Shown one piece after another: positions 1 to 12,113 of a stretch of DNA of 64,000 bases. The first letter of the stretch is position 1. Every line of letters begins with the position of its first letter. A program made the position numbers and the translations under genes. Origin of the DNA: Aplidium turbinatum (Eukaryota; Chordata; Ascidiacea; Aplousobranchia; Polyclinidae); contig OU964932.1 in NCBI GenBank assembly GCA_918807975.1, forward strand, positions 19,251,501-19,315,500. The letters are read 5' to 3'. The notes under the pieces were generated by a model. That model saw nothing but the letters and a program-made list of their open reading frames with translations. It was not told the origin of the DNA and did no database searches.

Positions 1-917
1 ACTTGCTGAGTTGAAGCACTTGCTGAGTTGTCGCATGCGAGTGGTCCGAAGACCGCAATTATAGGACCACAAGAAGCGGTGCATTTACAAAATTTTTAAT
101 CTTTTTTCCATGAGTAACTTCCTTATTTATGGTGGAGGAATACCCGTGACCCCAAAGCTTCAGTTTGTTTAGCTTTATGGATAATCCGGCACCGGTTAGT
201 TTAGAAAGTGATGATACGTATAAGAGGTGATTGGTGGTACAGATTTTAAAAATAGAAAGTAGAAGGTTCATAGCTCGAAGCTGCAGGTTTTCGTTTGACT
301 CTCTTCAAGAGTTATCGTCAGAATAAAATAAACTGAATGTTGTGAAGTATTTATAGTAGAAGAAAGAAGAAAAGGATTTGGCTAATCAAAGCAGTTCAAA
401 TTAACAATGGTCGTTTTAATTATCTCGTATTCTTTGTATATAGTAGGACTACGTTTTTCTTAGAAGTATCTTGATTTGGTGGCCGAGGATCTCATTGGCA
501 CCGGGCTCCAATTATTATCTCAGCGCCCCTACGCAATCCATTGTACCTAGATCTATCATTGATCCAAGATGATATAAATTATGAAATGTCGTATCCTGCT
601 TGTAAAATTAAAATATCTTCTTTTACTGTTACAATGAAAATCTTACCATACTGAACTTGATTCAAAAACTGTTGAAATGAGCAACATGGCAATAAACCAG
701 GTCTTGTTAATCTTCATTGCAACATTTATTTTTTCTAAAAAAACTACAAAAGTAAACTGCTGTGTAATTTTTAGCAAATAATCTTTAAATCCTTACTGTG
801 AAATGCACTTTGAAACCATAAACTTCCTAGTTTTCAGCCAAGTGAAACCAGGCTGTTACTGTCCTGTTCATTTGACACCACCTTAGAAAATCTAAAGACT
901 CTTCTTCTGTTTCCACT
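1..917. other. Gene-free stretch
   Basis: I see no convincing exon, RNA gene or bounded repeat here. Short open frames have no recognisable protein character. Around 478-520 there is a weak tRNA-like A-box word, too degraded to call. Confidence 0.5.
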
Positions 918-1115
918 CATGCATCGTGGTCAAATGGTGAGGATGTCAGATTGATGGCGTACAAACACGGGCGTCGGTTTGGTAATAATTAAGAGCACTC
1001 AGCTGACTTTTAACGAAACGTTTAATGCTATCCTTGAACTTGGACACAAAGATTGGCTTTTCCGTTTTCTATTTTATTCCAATCTTCCAACACTACACGC
1101 AAACTTCGACACAAT
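918..1115 (+). repeat. Degenerate tRNA-derived SINE (same family as 8312-8520)
   Basis: The order of landmarks matches the well-bounded SINE at 8312-8520: a tRNA-like head, the words 'aagagca' and then 'ggacacaaagattggctt', followed by a 3' body. Many positions differ, so it is an old copy. No target-site duplication is visible. Confidence 0.5.
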
Positions 1116-1816
1116 AGCAGCCCGGTGAAACAAATAGCCTACATCTTTTTATTTTTCAAATTAAGTTTCATGAATATCCTCTGCGTATAATTAAAGCTTC
1201 AATAAGTCGTTTTTAAACACTATCCTATCTGTAGCCTACAACTTCTCCTGATTTTAATTTCTCGAAACTTTGTTTGAAAACTTCTTTTTAAATTTTCAAT
1301 AAGGGGACAAAATTTATCTTTGAAAATACCTAACAGTAAAGCCACCTAAATATCAAACGCGTAATAAATTCTAACAACGACCATAACGTTAAAATTTAAT
1401 ACAATTCGAACTATCTTAAACGTAAACAAGCCGACTACACATACAATCTCACTATATATCATCACAGGCACAGGTATAAGGCTGAGAAATCCAATTGCAA
1501 TCTGATTGTTTCTGTTTCATCAAACCTACAATCCCGGTTTAGCAAGGAAATAGATTCCTGCATTGTTTCCTTTCTATTGTATTCTTTGTCTCGAGTGATC
1601 GTCGATGTCTTAATCATAACATTATAATTACAACATTTATGCACGGTGGAAACAATGCAATCCGATACGTGAGAACTGTTTTTCCTCGTTGAAAGTGTTT
1701 TCATTTTATCATTTGCTTGAGCAGTTTTATTTGAATTTTTTAATATTTAGTCACTTGTTGATGGGACTCTTTATAATATATTCAAATTGAGAAAAACATT
1801 TTGGAATTCAATTCTG

Positions 1817-1942
1817 GCTTTGAACCACTGACGCAAGCCGGGTTACCGAGTTTGACTTAGTAAAGTTTCCGGTTGTTGAAGTGTTGTCGCCGGGGAATTA
1901 TTCCATCCATAAAGTGCTGCTGAATGGAGACTTGGCCTGGAA
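1817..1942 (-). repeat. SINE family A fragment (body only)
   Basis: Reverse-strand copy of the body shared with 23703-23975, 39683-39915 and 57505-57797. It carries the landmarks 'ttgaacc actgacgca', 'ggttaccgag' and 'gaattattccatcca'. The tRNA-like head is missing. Confidence 0.65.
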
Positions 1943-2286
1943 TTGCAATGTTCAAGCTCACATTTCAAGAGCCAAACTAGCGTTGCTTGGTCTTTCTTTC
2001 AAATCCTGATTTTTTGTCCAATACAGCGTTTGGGTCCTGTTATCACCCCCAATGTAGGTTTAACTAGCCTATATTTTACACCTAGGATACTTGATTGAGA
2101 AAACCAAACACCAAACAAAATTGACTAATCTCATTTGATTAAAATTGGAATGCGAAATCTGTAAAAAGGCAATAAAACAAAGCTTTCTGAAGGTGAGTCT
2201 TTTTAAAGACAAATGAAAGTAGCCTACATTTGCATGAAACGCATTAAACAAATAAAGAGCTATTAGGCCTATAATTGTCAGGCAGG

Positions 2287-3300
2287 TCATTGCATTGGGA
2301 ACACAATTTTTGTTGATTTTGATATAAGGGCAACGCGTGATATTACTTTTTTGCGAAGTGATTTCAAGTGGTGTCGGTACGTGAGAGTCCTGTCCAAGCT
2401 AACACTGAGGTAGACTGGTGTGGGGTCAAAGGGGAAAATGTTGCCATCGATATTGATGTTGAGCTCACGTTTTGCTTCCTTGTTGTTTGGATGGAAAGCA
2501 GTCGACACCGTTTTAGACTTACTGAGCTTGAGTCTCCACTTGTGGAGGTAGTCTGACATCTTTGCCATATCTTAAGTTAGGGTCCCTTCCAGTGGAGACC
2601 ACTCCGAAGGGTTATGCACCATAGCCAGGTCGTCGGCATAGGCATACAGCTTTGATGTTGTTGATGGAAGGTCATGGATGTAAACATTAAAAAGGAGTGG
2701 AGCCAGGACGGATCCGTGAGAAACACTGTTCTTGAGGCGTCTTGGCCTGCTTCCCCGTCCGGTGATGAAGGTGAAATTGCGGTTGCAGACAAGCTCCATA
2801 ATCATTCTGACCATGTGCCGGTCGGAAAGAAGGTGACGAAGTTTGGAGACGATGCTGCGGTGTCACACTGTGTCATATGCTGCAGTGAGATCAATGAACA
2901 TTGAACACGGCACCAGCCCTTTTCTTTTCCTCAAACCAATCTTCTATGTCTTGGCTCATGCGAGTGACCTGCTCTACAGTTGATCGGCCACGGCGAAAAC
3001 CTGCTTGCTCTGGTGGTAAGAGTGGGTCGATGATTGGATCGACTCGTGTGTGGATGAGCCGTTCGAGGATTTTATAGGGGATGCATAGGAGTGAGATAGG
3101 ACGTAGCTCCTAGCGTTATCCAGGGGATTGTTGGGCTTTGGTATGGCTATGACGTCAGCTCGTCTCCAGGTTTGGGGTATTTTTAGGTGGTGCAGGCAGG
3201 AGGAGAAGAAGCGTGCAGCCAAGATTTCAATGCCGGCGTAGAGGTTTAAAGCATGCTGGAAAACTTCTAGGGTGAAGTCTCGAGATATATTTTGCTCTGG
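2287..3300 (-). mobile_element. Non-LTR retrotransposon (LINE) fragment, reverse transcriptase domain
   Basis: Reverse-strand frames hold consecutive blocks of a LINE reverse transcriptase: a start block with IPQTWRRADVIAIPKPNNP, a later block with the catalytic YADD box (YAYADDLAMV), and a thumb-like block ending in SLRKKVISRVALI. The blocks lie in different frames and are separated by stops, so the copy is dead. The next part of the protein order (RRLAGTSWGATATTLRTTTL) is found in a second fragment at 13861-14657, and the extreme C-terminus recurs at 28735-28945, so all three probably come from one family. The clade looks Jockey/CR1-like, judged from motifs only. Confidence 0.85.
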
Positions 3301-3729
3301 TGGTGTTGGAATCTTCTACATCTTCCAGATTAGATGACGTCACAATTACGTCACCATTAATCAATTGATTCAACAAAATTTCACAGCAATAACGTCTAAC
3401 AACACAGAAACTCAACAGACAGCATTCAAGACAGCAGCCTCAAGCCAAACAAAAGAGCCGCATAAAAGAGCGACTCACTGACTTCACCACCATTGGTCAT
3501 GGCACATGACTAGGGAACTGTGTTTCGAAAGCTAGTGCAATTCGCTATAACACAGCAAACTCGCATCATCAGGCTAAAACAGATCGTTAATATCTACATT
3601 GTGAAATATTCATTAAGAAAATAGTAGCCTACTAAAAGTAAAGTCAGCTGTTCTAAACCTTTCTTCCGATAATGGACTTGTTTCACATCACTACAAATAT
3701 TTGCGGGCTTAAACAATGTCCAAAAAGAG

Positions 3730-3874
3730 TCAACAATCGAAAACTTCACTCTGTTAATCTCGGTAACCGGCCCTGCCTCAAAAGCCTCTACAAGTAGGCC
3801 ATGCCAAACTACCAAGAATAACCTGTCAAAGTCATGTCAGTCCGAGGATAAAGATTCATAACCAACCAACCAAA
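3730..3874 (+). repeat. SINE family A fragment
   Basis: Plus-strand 3' part of SINE family A, with 'tcaacaatcg', 'ctcggtaaccggccctg', 'agcctctacaagta' and 'tccgaggataaagattca', ending in a CCAA-rich tail. The head is absent. Confidence 0.7.
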
Positions 3875-4860
3875 AGTCACAACAAATAACAGAAATGCCT
3901 TATTTATTTTCCACAGGCGCTGCGAATCTATTAGAAATGGATGAGGCGCTTGATTTCTCTTAAAAATTTTAGAGTCCACGACCACAAATGGCTGGGAATC
4001 ACTGGCCTCGACTCTGGTTTGGAATGCTGGACTGGTTCGGCCAACTGTAATGAGGTTTAGATGTGACCAAGGGAATTCGTGTATAATAGGTCCAAATGGG
4101 GTGCTCCGCTTCAAAAATTTAAAAAGTGTTTCCCAAAAAAGGAAATTGAAAATTTAAGTTTGAAAAGGAAATTTTGATATCAAATAGAATCCAACGCAAA
4201 ATATGAATTTAGAAAAAAACCATAGAGTTTAAAATTATTATAAATGCTGAAATACGTAAATATTTCGATCTGTACCATAAGCCGTTCCTCTTCAAAAATG
4301 TCATCAAAGCTCACAGTATGTATGGTCAGTGGTCTATACAGTATATTACAGAGTAAGCACTCAACTTTCTGTTGTCTCGTGAAGTCATCAGCCGCTATCG
4401 ATGACTTCATTTGGTCGTCTGACGCTTTACTGTCTATCAATGTGATGACGTCACAATGCATTGGTTTGGGAATAATAAAACGAAACATTTTATTTTCATT
4501 ATCTACAGCAGTTGGTTCAAAAATTGAAATACTTAAAAATTAGAAAATAAAGTTATAAACGTGAAGTCTCTCGTTCGTAGGCTATGCAGTCGAGGCTACC
4601 ACCAAAACAAAACGGTTTCAATATGTGCCTTTGACAGGACATTCATTTCAAGTACAGGATGATGCGTGCGACGTTACATCAATCATTTTACAAAAGGTTT
4701 CAGTTTGTCGATTTTATCAACGATGCACAAAGTGCAATGCATTGAAACTGACGCTTCGTACGCTGCATCAATGCGCATCTCCATAGCTAACTTGGGTGAT
4801 TTTACAACACATGGGATCATTAATCAAACGAGATGATTTTACCCCATGTGGCAATCATTT
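3875..4860. other. Gene-free stretch
   Basis: No exon, RNA gene or bounded repeat was recognised. Short open frames on both strands look like chance. Confidence 0.4.
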
Positions 4861-5267
4861 GTTCATCATCTGTTCATCATCTGTTCATCATCTGTTCATC
4901 ATCTGTTCATCATCTGTTCATCATCTGTTCATCATCTGTTCATCATCTGTTCATCATCTGTTCATCATCTGTTCATCATCTGTTCATCATCTGTTCATCA
5001 TCTGTTCATCATCTGTTCATCATCTGTTCATCATCTGTTCATCATCTGTTCATCATCTGTTCATCATCTGTTCATCATCTGTTCATCATCTGTTCATCAT
5101 CTGTTCATCATCTGTTCATCATCTGTTCATCATCTGTTCATCATCTGTTCATCATCTGTTCATCATCTGTTCATCATCTGTTCATCATCTGTTCATCATC
5201 TGTTCATCATCTGTTCATCATCTGTTCATCATCTGTTCATCATCTGTTCATCATATTCATCATCTGT
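4861..5267. repeat. 11-bp minisatellite, about 36 copies
   Basis: Near-perfect tandem array of the unit GTTCATCATCT, decaying only at its right edge near 5254. Because 11 is not a multiple of 3 and the unit makes no stop in any plus frame, all three plus frames stay open through the array. They encode the same 11-residue periodic peptide (FIICSSSVHHL) in different registers. This is a property of the repeat, not evidence of a gene. The array ends a few bases before the target-site duplication of the hAT element at 5281. Confidence 0.97.
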
Positions 5268-5280
5268 GGTTCACTTAAAG

Positions 5281-6104
5281 CAGTGGTTCTCAACCGGGGT
5301 GCCGCGGCACCCTGGGGTGCCGATTGCAATGCTCAAGGGTGCAGCGAGATATTTTAACTTTAACCCGTTAAGTGTGGAATTTATTTATTTATTTTAACCC
5401 TAATCCACGGTAAGCCTGTGTTTTCTCGTCCAGGAAAAGCAGCGTGAAAGAGATTTTGACTCGTTGCTGTTCTTTCCATAAAAACGTTTGAAACGCATCA
5501 TTATTGCCAGGTTTCATGATTTTATTTTGCGTTTCACGGCGCACAAAGTCAAATTGCAGTGATGGATTATCGGATTGTGTGACCCAGCACGATTATAAAA
5601 TTGCACGATTGTTTGCGAACCATTATAAAATAGAAACTTTTGCATGAGGGATACCTGCGCATACAAACACGATAGCCTACATAGCTAATCGAGAAAAGGC
5701 TAAGTTATAATTGATTTGTTCTTTATACCCATGAATATATTTTGTGAATGGCTTTGCAATTACAATTGGGTCTCCAAATTAGTGGATTTTCCGTACAAAC
5801 GAACATTAAAACTAAAAAACGAAAACGACTGCTTATAGTCGAGGAAGAAATGTGGGTGGCTTTGTCGAATGTGCCTCGAGATATTAAGGGACTTTGTGCA
5901 AGAAGTCAAGCCCAAATTTTACACTAACATTTGAATAAATACATTTATTTACGCGCGCTATACTGTACAACTCATTCTGTGTTATTTCATACAGTTATTT
6001 GAAATACAGAAATCTTATTAAATTGACCCAGTTTTGCCAGGGTGCCGCAAACTATTTATCTATTTGATAGGGTGCCGCAAGGTAAAAAAGGTTGGGAACC
6101 ACTG
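5281..6104 (+). mobile_element. Non-autonomous hAT transposon with 8-bp target duplication
   Basis: The ends are inverted: CAGTGGTTCTCAACC at the left and GGTTGGGAACCACTG at the right. ACTTAAAG flanks the element exactly on both sides (5273-5280 and 6105-6112). An interior plus-strand stretch at about 5827-5925 reads as a transposase C-terminus (MWVALSNVPRDIKGLCARSQ), the end typical of ZBED5/Charlie-like hAT proteins. The rest of the transposase is lost, so this is a deletion derivative. Confidence 0.95.
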
Positions 6105-6112
6105 ACTTAAAG

Positions 6113-7150
6113 TTTCTAGCGTGGTTCACAATAGTATGTAGCTCCGGAAACGTAAACAATCAACGAAACGAAAACAAGTGTACGGTAATCAACACTTCAC
6201 TGCATCGTGAGACAGCAAAAGCACGAACGCCATGAAAGGTAAAATTACTTTCTTTTTCAGACGACGTTGATAAATGTCAAAAAGGTCTGATTTGCTGGCT
6301 GAGGTTGCATTCCTGCACAGTAGCCTATCGATATGTCGTGCCAAAGCTTACATTTTCTTTTGTAGGGTGCAAAATATTTTTTTCGACATGAAGCACAAAA
6401 GCGATAACAAAATAGTGTGAAATACTGGAGCTGGAGGTATTGTTTTACGAAGCTAAACCAGTTTTAAACAAGCTTTAGGCTCCTTTTAAACCATCGAAAA
6501 GGTGAATTAAAAGCACAAATTTTTTATCATTAGCAATCCTTTCAGACAAAAGTCGTTTGCAGATCTCATCCTATTTGCATTCTATTGACTTAAAAATAAA
6601 AACTTGCCCAAAAGTAATGTAAAAAAAAACGATGATTGACTATATACATGTTGGGGCAAACAATAAAGTAGTTTGCCACAAAAGTAAAAACCAACTCCTG
6701 AACCTGTTAAACACAAAGATTCAAATACCCTAAATAAAAATATTCATTATTCAAAATCAATGAGAAAATTTTCTCTTAGAATATACCAGCCGCTGGATTT
6801 GTTGTTGTTTGAGATCGGTGTAGAGTTCACATTCTTGTGCAACAAGCTTGATATAAAAACGTAAATTGTCAACAAAACGATTTAGTTTAATTATGCGCAA
6901 TGTAATAATGCCTACAACGAAAAAGTTTAAACTTAAGTTACGTCTTCATTCTAAGCAAGTGAAATTTCTTTTATGATGTGTACTTTCATTTATAAGAGTT
7001 ACTTTCTTCAATAATCCCTGCTTCAGTAAGGTAAAAAAACAGAGACTTTAAGTAAATGTAACATTTCATGGATATTTTGTGAAAACAATATGTTGGGTTT
7101 CATTGAAAATGAAATGCAAATATTGCTGGTCGATGCAGATAAGAAACAAT
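6113..7150. other. Gene-free stretch 3' of the claudin gene
   Basis: AT-rich sequence without a recognisable exon or bounded repeat. Confidence 0.4.
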
Positions 7151-7158
7151 ACTGACGA

Positions 7159-7164
7159 TTTATT
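7159..7164 (-). terminator. Candidate polyadenylation signal of the claudin gene
   Basis: AATAAA on the reverse strand, about 125 bases past the TGA stop at 7288-7290. Assigned by position only. Confidence 0.45.
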
Positions 7165-7287
7165 TCACCTTACTGTAGTCTAACTTAACTATTTCATCTC
7201 TGTTTTTAATATTAAATGTCACCAAAACGTTTGACAAATCAGCAAATGAGGTTCTTCTTTCAGTCTATGATCCGACTACTACCCATA

Positions 7288-10200
7288 TCAAGGTTGTGAA
7301 CCTTCATAAGAACTCTCTCCACGCCCAGTGCATACCGCCAGAATACCAGCAAGGAAAAGCAAAGATCCACCAACCCATCCAACAAACAACGACACACCAA
7401 AGATGTACCTGTAAACAAAATATATTTAATAATATCTGTTTTATAAAACATCGCATTCTTTCCGGATTAGTTTTGCTCTCATTCTTATAAAATTAAAGCC
7501 TTATCCGCTATCATCCGACTTCCTTTTCAATAAGCCGAGTGCTGAGAATAAAGTCATGGGCTACTTCTATGCATTTGGGCTAACTTTATTGGGACGACAA
7601 GCTTCGGTTAAACGAAAATTTTGGCAGCATCGAGCAATGATAAACCTTTTCCTCACCATATAGCCCAGTGGTTCTCAACCAGTGGGCCATGGCTCACTGG
7701 TGGGCCATAGAAGCATCTTAAGGTGGGCCACAGACATATTTGAAAAATTGAAAGATCTATTGAAACATTTTGTTTCATTTTTGTCACTATAATAGTCAAT
7801 TTTACACTTGTGTGTTTGTTTAGTTACAATGCTACTGTTTTTAGCTACAAAGTGGCAATCATCATTCTAATTATTGCAACATACAGTTTTACATCAACTC
7901 AGTTTTTACAACACTTAATGATGTAATTGTAATAGACTAGTTTGTGGTTACAATTAAGCCATCTTTATAGGCTAAGCGGTAACCTTGCTGAAATTCTGCA
8001 GATCCGCTTTTTAGAACCGTACGTGCAGCATTTTATTTTGTGGATTATTTTGGGGAGGAATTGACAATACTTGAAGCTTTAAGTTTGATGAAAATTACAT
8101 ACAGTATGTTCATCGATTTTTGATGCATGTAGTATGTACATCAAGAAAAGAAAAAGGACAATGTGTATTATGTTGTAAAGTTCTTAGTCATCATTCATTG
8201 AGGCCATCAAAACTGAAACTTCACCTGGAAAAAGTTTATCCCAATTTCAAGTATGAAGATATAAATTTTTATAATGAAAAGAAGACAGTGTGAAGCGTCA
8301 GCGCCTGGATTTAGTCGGCTGCATAGCCGAGTGGTGAGAGCCCTAGAATGACACTCGAAAGGGCGCCGGTTCGACACCGCTCAAGAGCATACGGCTGCGT
8401 CTTTGGCAGGACACTTAAAGGCTCGCCTGAAGGTGGACACGAAGATTGGCTTCCTTGCCTTCCCATCCACTTGATCTCAAACTTCAACCACCAGGTGTAA
8501 GCCTGGATACGACAATAATAAGCGCCTGGATTCAACAAGGGAATTCCAGTAACATTCTAAAGGCAATGTTCTGCTGCTTTTTGTTTATAAATTTTTTTTG
8601 TAATTTTTTTTCTTACATAAAAACTGAATGGGCCACAGAACTTTTATGCAAAAAAAAATGGACCACGAAATAAAAAAGGTTGAGAACCACTGATATAGCC
8701 TATAATTCTAGCCAAAAATGAACAAGATTTTTTGCATTGATTCAAGTCAACGTCCACAGACGTTGAATACACGTTAAGAAAGCCTGATTATGCATCTACT
8801 CAATGTTCACTCCCCATTCAAAAAAACAAACAACGAAGCTTGAAAACTTCATCTACTCACCTTGTAACAGGAATAGGTGCACTCGCCCGGAGCTGAGCTG
8901 TAGCGAACTCGTGAGCAATCTTCACATCATTTGCATACCAGGACACAGCAGCGACCAGGAGGAGCCCAGCCAATGTTGACAATCCTCCAGCAATCAAGCG
9001 CACCCGTTTCTATTATGCAAAATTGTAGAAACTTAACATACGAATACACTTATTGTAAAGAGCTTTAACATTGACCGTTTGACTGCTTGTACTATTTCAA
9101 CAAGTTCAATTGTTTAAATTTGTCTACCTTAGTTTTAACATAAAAAAAATTCAATTTGATTTTGAAACATTTCAATGACTTTTGATAATTTTAACATGTT
9201 TAAAAAGAGTTCTTTTCCGCATTTTACTTCTTGAAGCAAAGCACGCAAATGCAATTAAGCCATCGGGATACATCGCGTCTGGATTGTGACTCATAAACCT
9301 ACGTTAGTCGACTTATCCTCGCTTCCGCACGGAATCGATTCCATTCCGACGCACATGGCGGCAATCCCGGCCACGGAAAGCACAACAGCTGTGAGGCTGA
9401 AGCCTCGAGCTGAAAAACGAAATGGAAGTTTACAGATCAACACTGCTCGTGATAATGACAGTGTCAAAGATGAGATGCAATTAAAACTGAAAACACTAAG
9501 ATGATCTTTGGAACTAACCATTCCGGACTGATGGTTCCCAATTGTTTTACATGTTAGTGAAATACCACTTTGGTTTGAGCACCAGACATCGACAATTATT
9601 TTGACAAACAAATGACAATTGAAACTTGGGAGAAGAAAACGTAGGAGACCCAAATTAAGATGGAAAAAGTACAAAACAAAATTTGAATAGAAAGAGATTG
9701 GAAAGAAGTTGAGAAAAGGGAAAGAGTGCAGTAACCCAGCTAGCAAAATTGAATATTCTTACAATGGTACAACGTCTGCAATCGTTAAATCAATGCAAAA
9801 AGAAGGGATTTGTTAGTTGGGAACAGACGCAGTGAAAAGGGAGAATCCCAATGTTTCAATCTCCACATTACCTGCTTGCAGTTCGGAGGGCAATCCAAAG
9901 AAAAATGTATTGAAATCATCGCAATCCCAGTTTCCTGTGGCGTATGTTAAGCACTTGATCCATAGACCTTCGTGCTAGGCAAAGTTAAGCAACAATAATT
10001 AATTTATCAATACAGGGTTTTAGAGAATGCAATAACAAAATTTAAAAACTTGAACAAGCACAAAATATCGATGACTGATGGGATATAATTATCTCAGAAA
10101 ACAAATATTTTACTGCCAAAAAACTTTAAAATATGTTCCCTCCTTGGTAGGATCTTCAGAAAGTTAGTATCTACATAATTAAACAATAAATGCTATTATA

Positions 10201-12113
10201 ACTATATTTGATGTATCTATATAGTTATATATCTTACAGTGTCTATCTTAAATTATTTAACGGGTCCTCACTGGCGCCAGCAAGCCCAGAGTTATGATTT
10301 ACTGACAGAATATTGTTTATGCGTATGAACAATAAATGTTATTAATACTTCAAAAAGTTCTCAATGCCAAGCAAAAAAGCCAAGCAGAGCAAATTACGTC
10401 AAACACAATTATTACTTTCTAAAACCTCTACGGCCTGTTTCACCCTAAAAGGATATCATCAGAAATTTCTTATTCAAATAGAATTCTATTTATTTACGAT
10501 GAAACAAGTTGTAAAGGTTTTAGAAAGTAATAACTACATTTAATGTTTATGCATATGATGATTTCTGGTTACAAAGAAAAAAAGAAAAAAAGGAATTGTA
10601 TTTAATGTCATTGAATAATATTGTAATATTGTGACTTTGGTTGGAGGGAGAGTTAGAAAACTATATACTGTACTACAAACCGAGCCTTAGAGTAGATATC
10701 ACTCCAGCCTTTCTACATGCTAAACGTTTTGTGGGCTAGCTCAACATGGCTTAACCATATCTGTTACTGCTTCCTTTTGGCGGCAAGAGTTAGTGACCGA
10801 GACCATCAGGTCTACGTCTCTCTTATTGCTAAATACTCCGTCGGCTTATATCAAATAACAACGGGAAAAAGTATACCGTTGGTCAAAAGCCTTATCTATC
10901 ACTTCAATCAATTTATTTCGCAAAATATATTCGTGATTGTGTATTTTAGGTAGAAAAGGTGATAAAGACTCGGTTTTTGACTTATTTTCGCCATTTCTTG
11001 GTCAAATTTCTCAGTTCACATTTTATTTTGAAAGTCTTCTTGCATTGAACACAGAATTTCATCAATTTTGTTTTTCCGTTTCTGTGCAAACAGTATTCCA
11101 TGCACATTTTGCACTACAAAGCAATTTGTGCAAATAACAAATCACCTTCCTAATTATTGTCTGCCAGCAAAGAATGACTCATATCGCGTCAGAGACCGAC
11201 TCCTTACCCAGAATGCAAAATCGACGTTGAATCAATGTAAAAATGACGAATTTTGCTGCCTGGGTTTCGGAATGGAATTTTAGCGCCCTCGCGTGATGAG
11301 TGACAAACACAAAATGAAACCACACGCTAATAGTAAACCGTCAATCAAGCTATTGAATTTCAGCAAATTTCTTGCATTTTATAACTGGCTGTGACAAAAG
11401 GTTTATTGTGAACTTCGCGATTATCTGATACCAACATAATCGGAATTATAAGTTGGGGCAAGAAAAAAAAAGTAAAAGTCAAGAAATCTCAGGTTTTTAG
11501 CGTCACTGCTACTGCTAACAGGTACGGTTAAGGCTAAGCCAATCAGCAACTTCTTAACATATGTACTAATACATTTAGTTTAAGTTGACCTTTGCAAGGC
11601 TTTAGTAAGCTGGTTGTAAACTTAACTGTATGGAACATAAAATAGAACAATAAAAGATGCGCTCATACTAAACAGCATGCAACGCTTCCTAGCCACTGCA
11701 CTACAATCTGGGTGGCAACTCATCGAGTAAGCAGAGTCACGCAGCAATCAACCAGCCAGAAGCAAAGTAAAGGAAACACAGTAGCAATAATAGTAACGCA
11801 ATAATAACGCAATTTTACGACAACATATATGCAGTAAGACTGATTAAACGAAAACCAATTTTGTGTAAAACGTTTAAAATATGAAAGAATTCTCTTGAAA
11901 CAATAAACACGCCACCTTCCATTTTAACTTTGAGCAACAGTAGGTGGGTAGGTTTAAGTATCACTTGTAAAACCCGAAACTTACCCGAACTATATTGTCT
12001 CTGATGGTGTCTTCAGGGTCATTCAACTTCCAGTAGGGGACAGCGATGCACACAAGCGTCAGGATCATTCCAAGAACCATCATGATCAAGGTGGCAATCT
12101 CTGTTCCAGACAT
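7288..12113 (-). CDS. Claudin family tetraspan membrane protein, five exons, complete
   Basis: Claudins are four-pass membrane proteins that form the paracellular strands of tight junctions. Exons in reading order are 12113-11985, 9974-9872, 9409-9303, 9009-8861 and 7408-7288. All junctions are GT-AG and in phase, giving 202 residues, the usual family size. Transmembrane segments lie at about residues 7-27, 78-97, 118-137 and 164-188. The first extracellular loop has the signature W28, G46-L47-W48, C51 and C61, followed by GLPSELQA. The third segment reads LIAGGLSTLAGLLLVAAVSWYAN, with claudin-type SWYAN. The start is the first ATG of an exon reading straight into segment 1. The C-terminus (SSYEGSQP) lacks the common YV PDZ-binding end. 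Intron 4 carries a hAT element with a SINE inside it; intron 1 carries a leader/hammerhead repeat. I cannot assign a subtype. Confidence 0.92.
7666..8692 (+). mobile_element. hAT transposon in intron 4 of the claudin gene, with a SINE inside
   Basis: Ends are CAGTGGTTCTCAACC and GGTTGAGAACCACTG. The 8-bp duplication ATATAGCC is perfect on both sides (7658-7665 and 8693-8700). A plus-strand stretch at about 8136-8290 reads like the BED zinc finger at the start of a ZBED5-like hAT transposase (CVLCCKVLSHHSLRPSKL, then a histidine pair region). The body of the transposase is gone. A tRNA-derived SINE interrupts it at 8312-8520. Confidence 0.94.
8312..8520 (+). repeat. tRNA-derived SINE nested in the hAT element
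   Basis: The head is tRNA-like, with an A box (TAGCCGAGTGGT) and a B box (GGTTCGACACC). A non-tRNA body of about 130 bases follows and ends in a short AATAATA tail. A 12-bp target duplication AGCGCCTGGATT flanks it (8300-8311 and 8521-8532), so it jumped after the hAT insertion. The head resembles a class II (Ser/Leu-type) tRNA only loosely. Confidence 0.93.
10343..10560 (-). repeat. Spliced-leader/hammerhead repeat in claudin intron 1
   Basis: On the reverse strand, 10484-10469 is exactly ATTCTATTTGAATAAG. It is followed by CTGATGA, a short hairpin, GAAACA and then a conserved tail (GAGGTTTTAGAAAGTAATA, and later TTGGCATTGAGAACTTTTTG). From 10485 a second, shortened copy of the ribozyme-like part runs the other way on the plus strand, so the two halves form an inverted pair. 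The full-length half lies in the sense direction of the claudin gene. Confidence 0.85.

Noticed and set aside
2674-2904. Plus-strand frame over the LINE fragment
   Set aside because: Antisense to recognisable reverse transcriptase motifs.
4796-5397. Three long plus-strand frames with FIICSSSVHHL repeats as proteins
   Set aside because: They are the unavoidable result of a stop-free 11-bp repeat read in three registers. No start context, splice pattern or family supports a gene.
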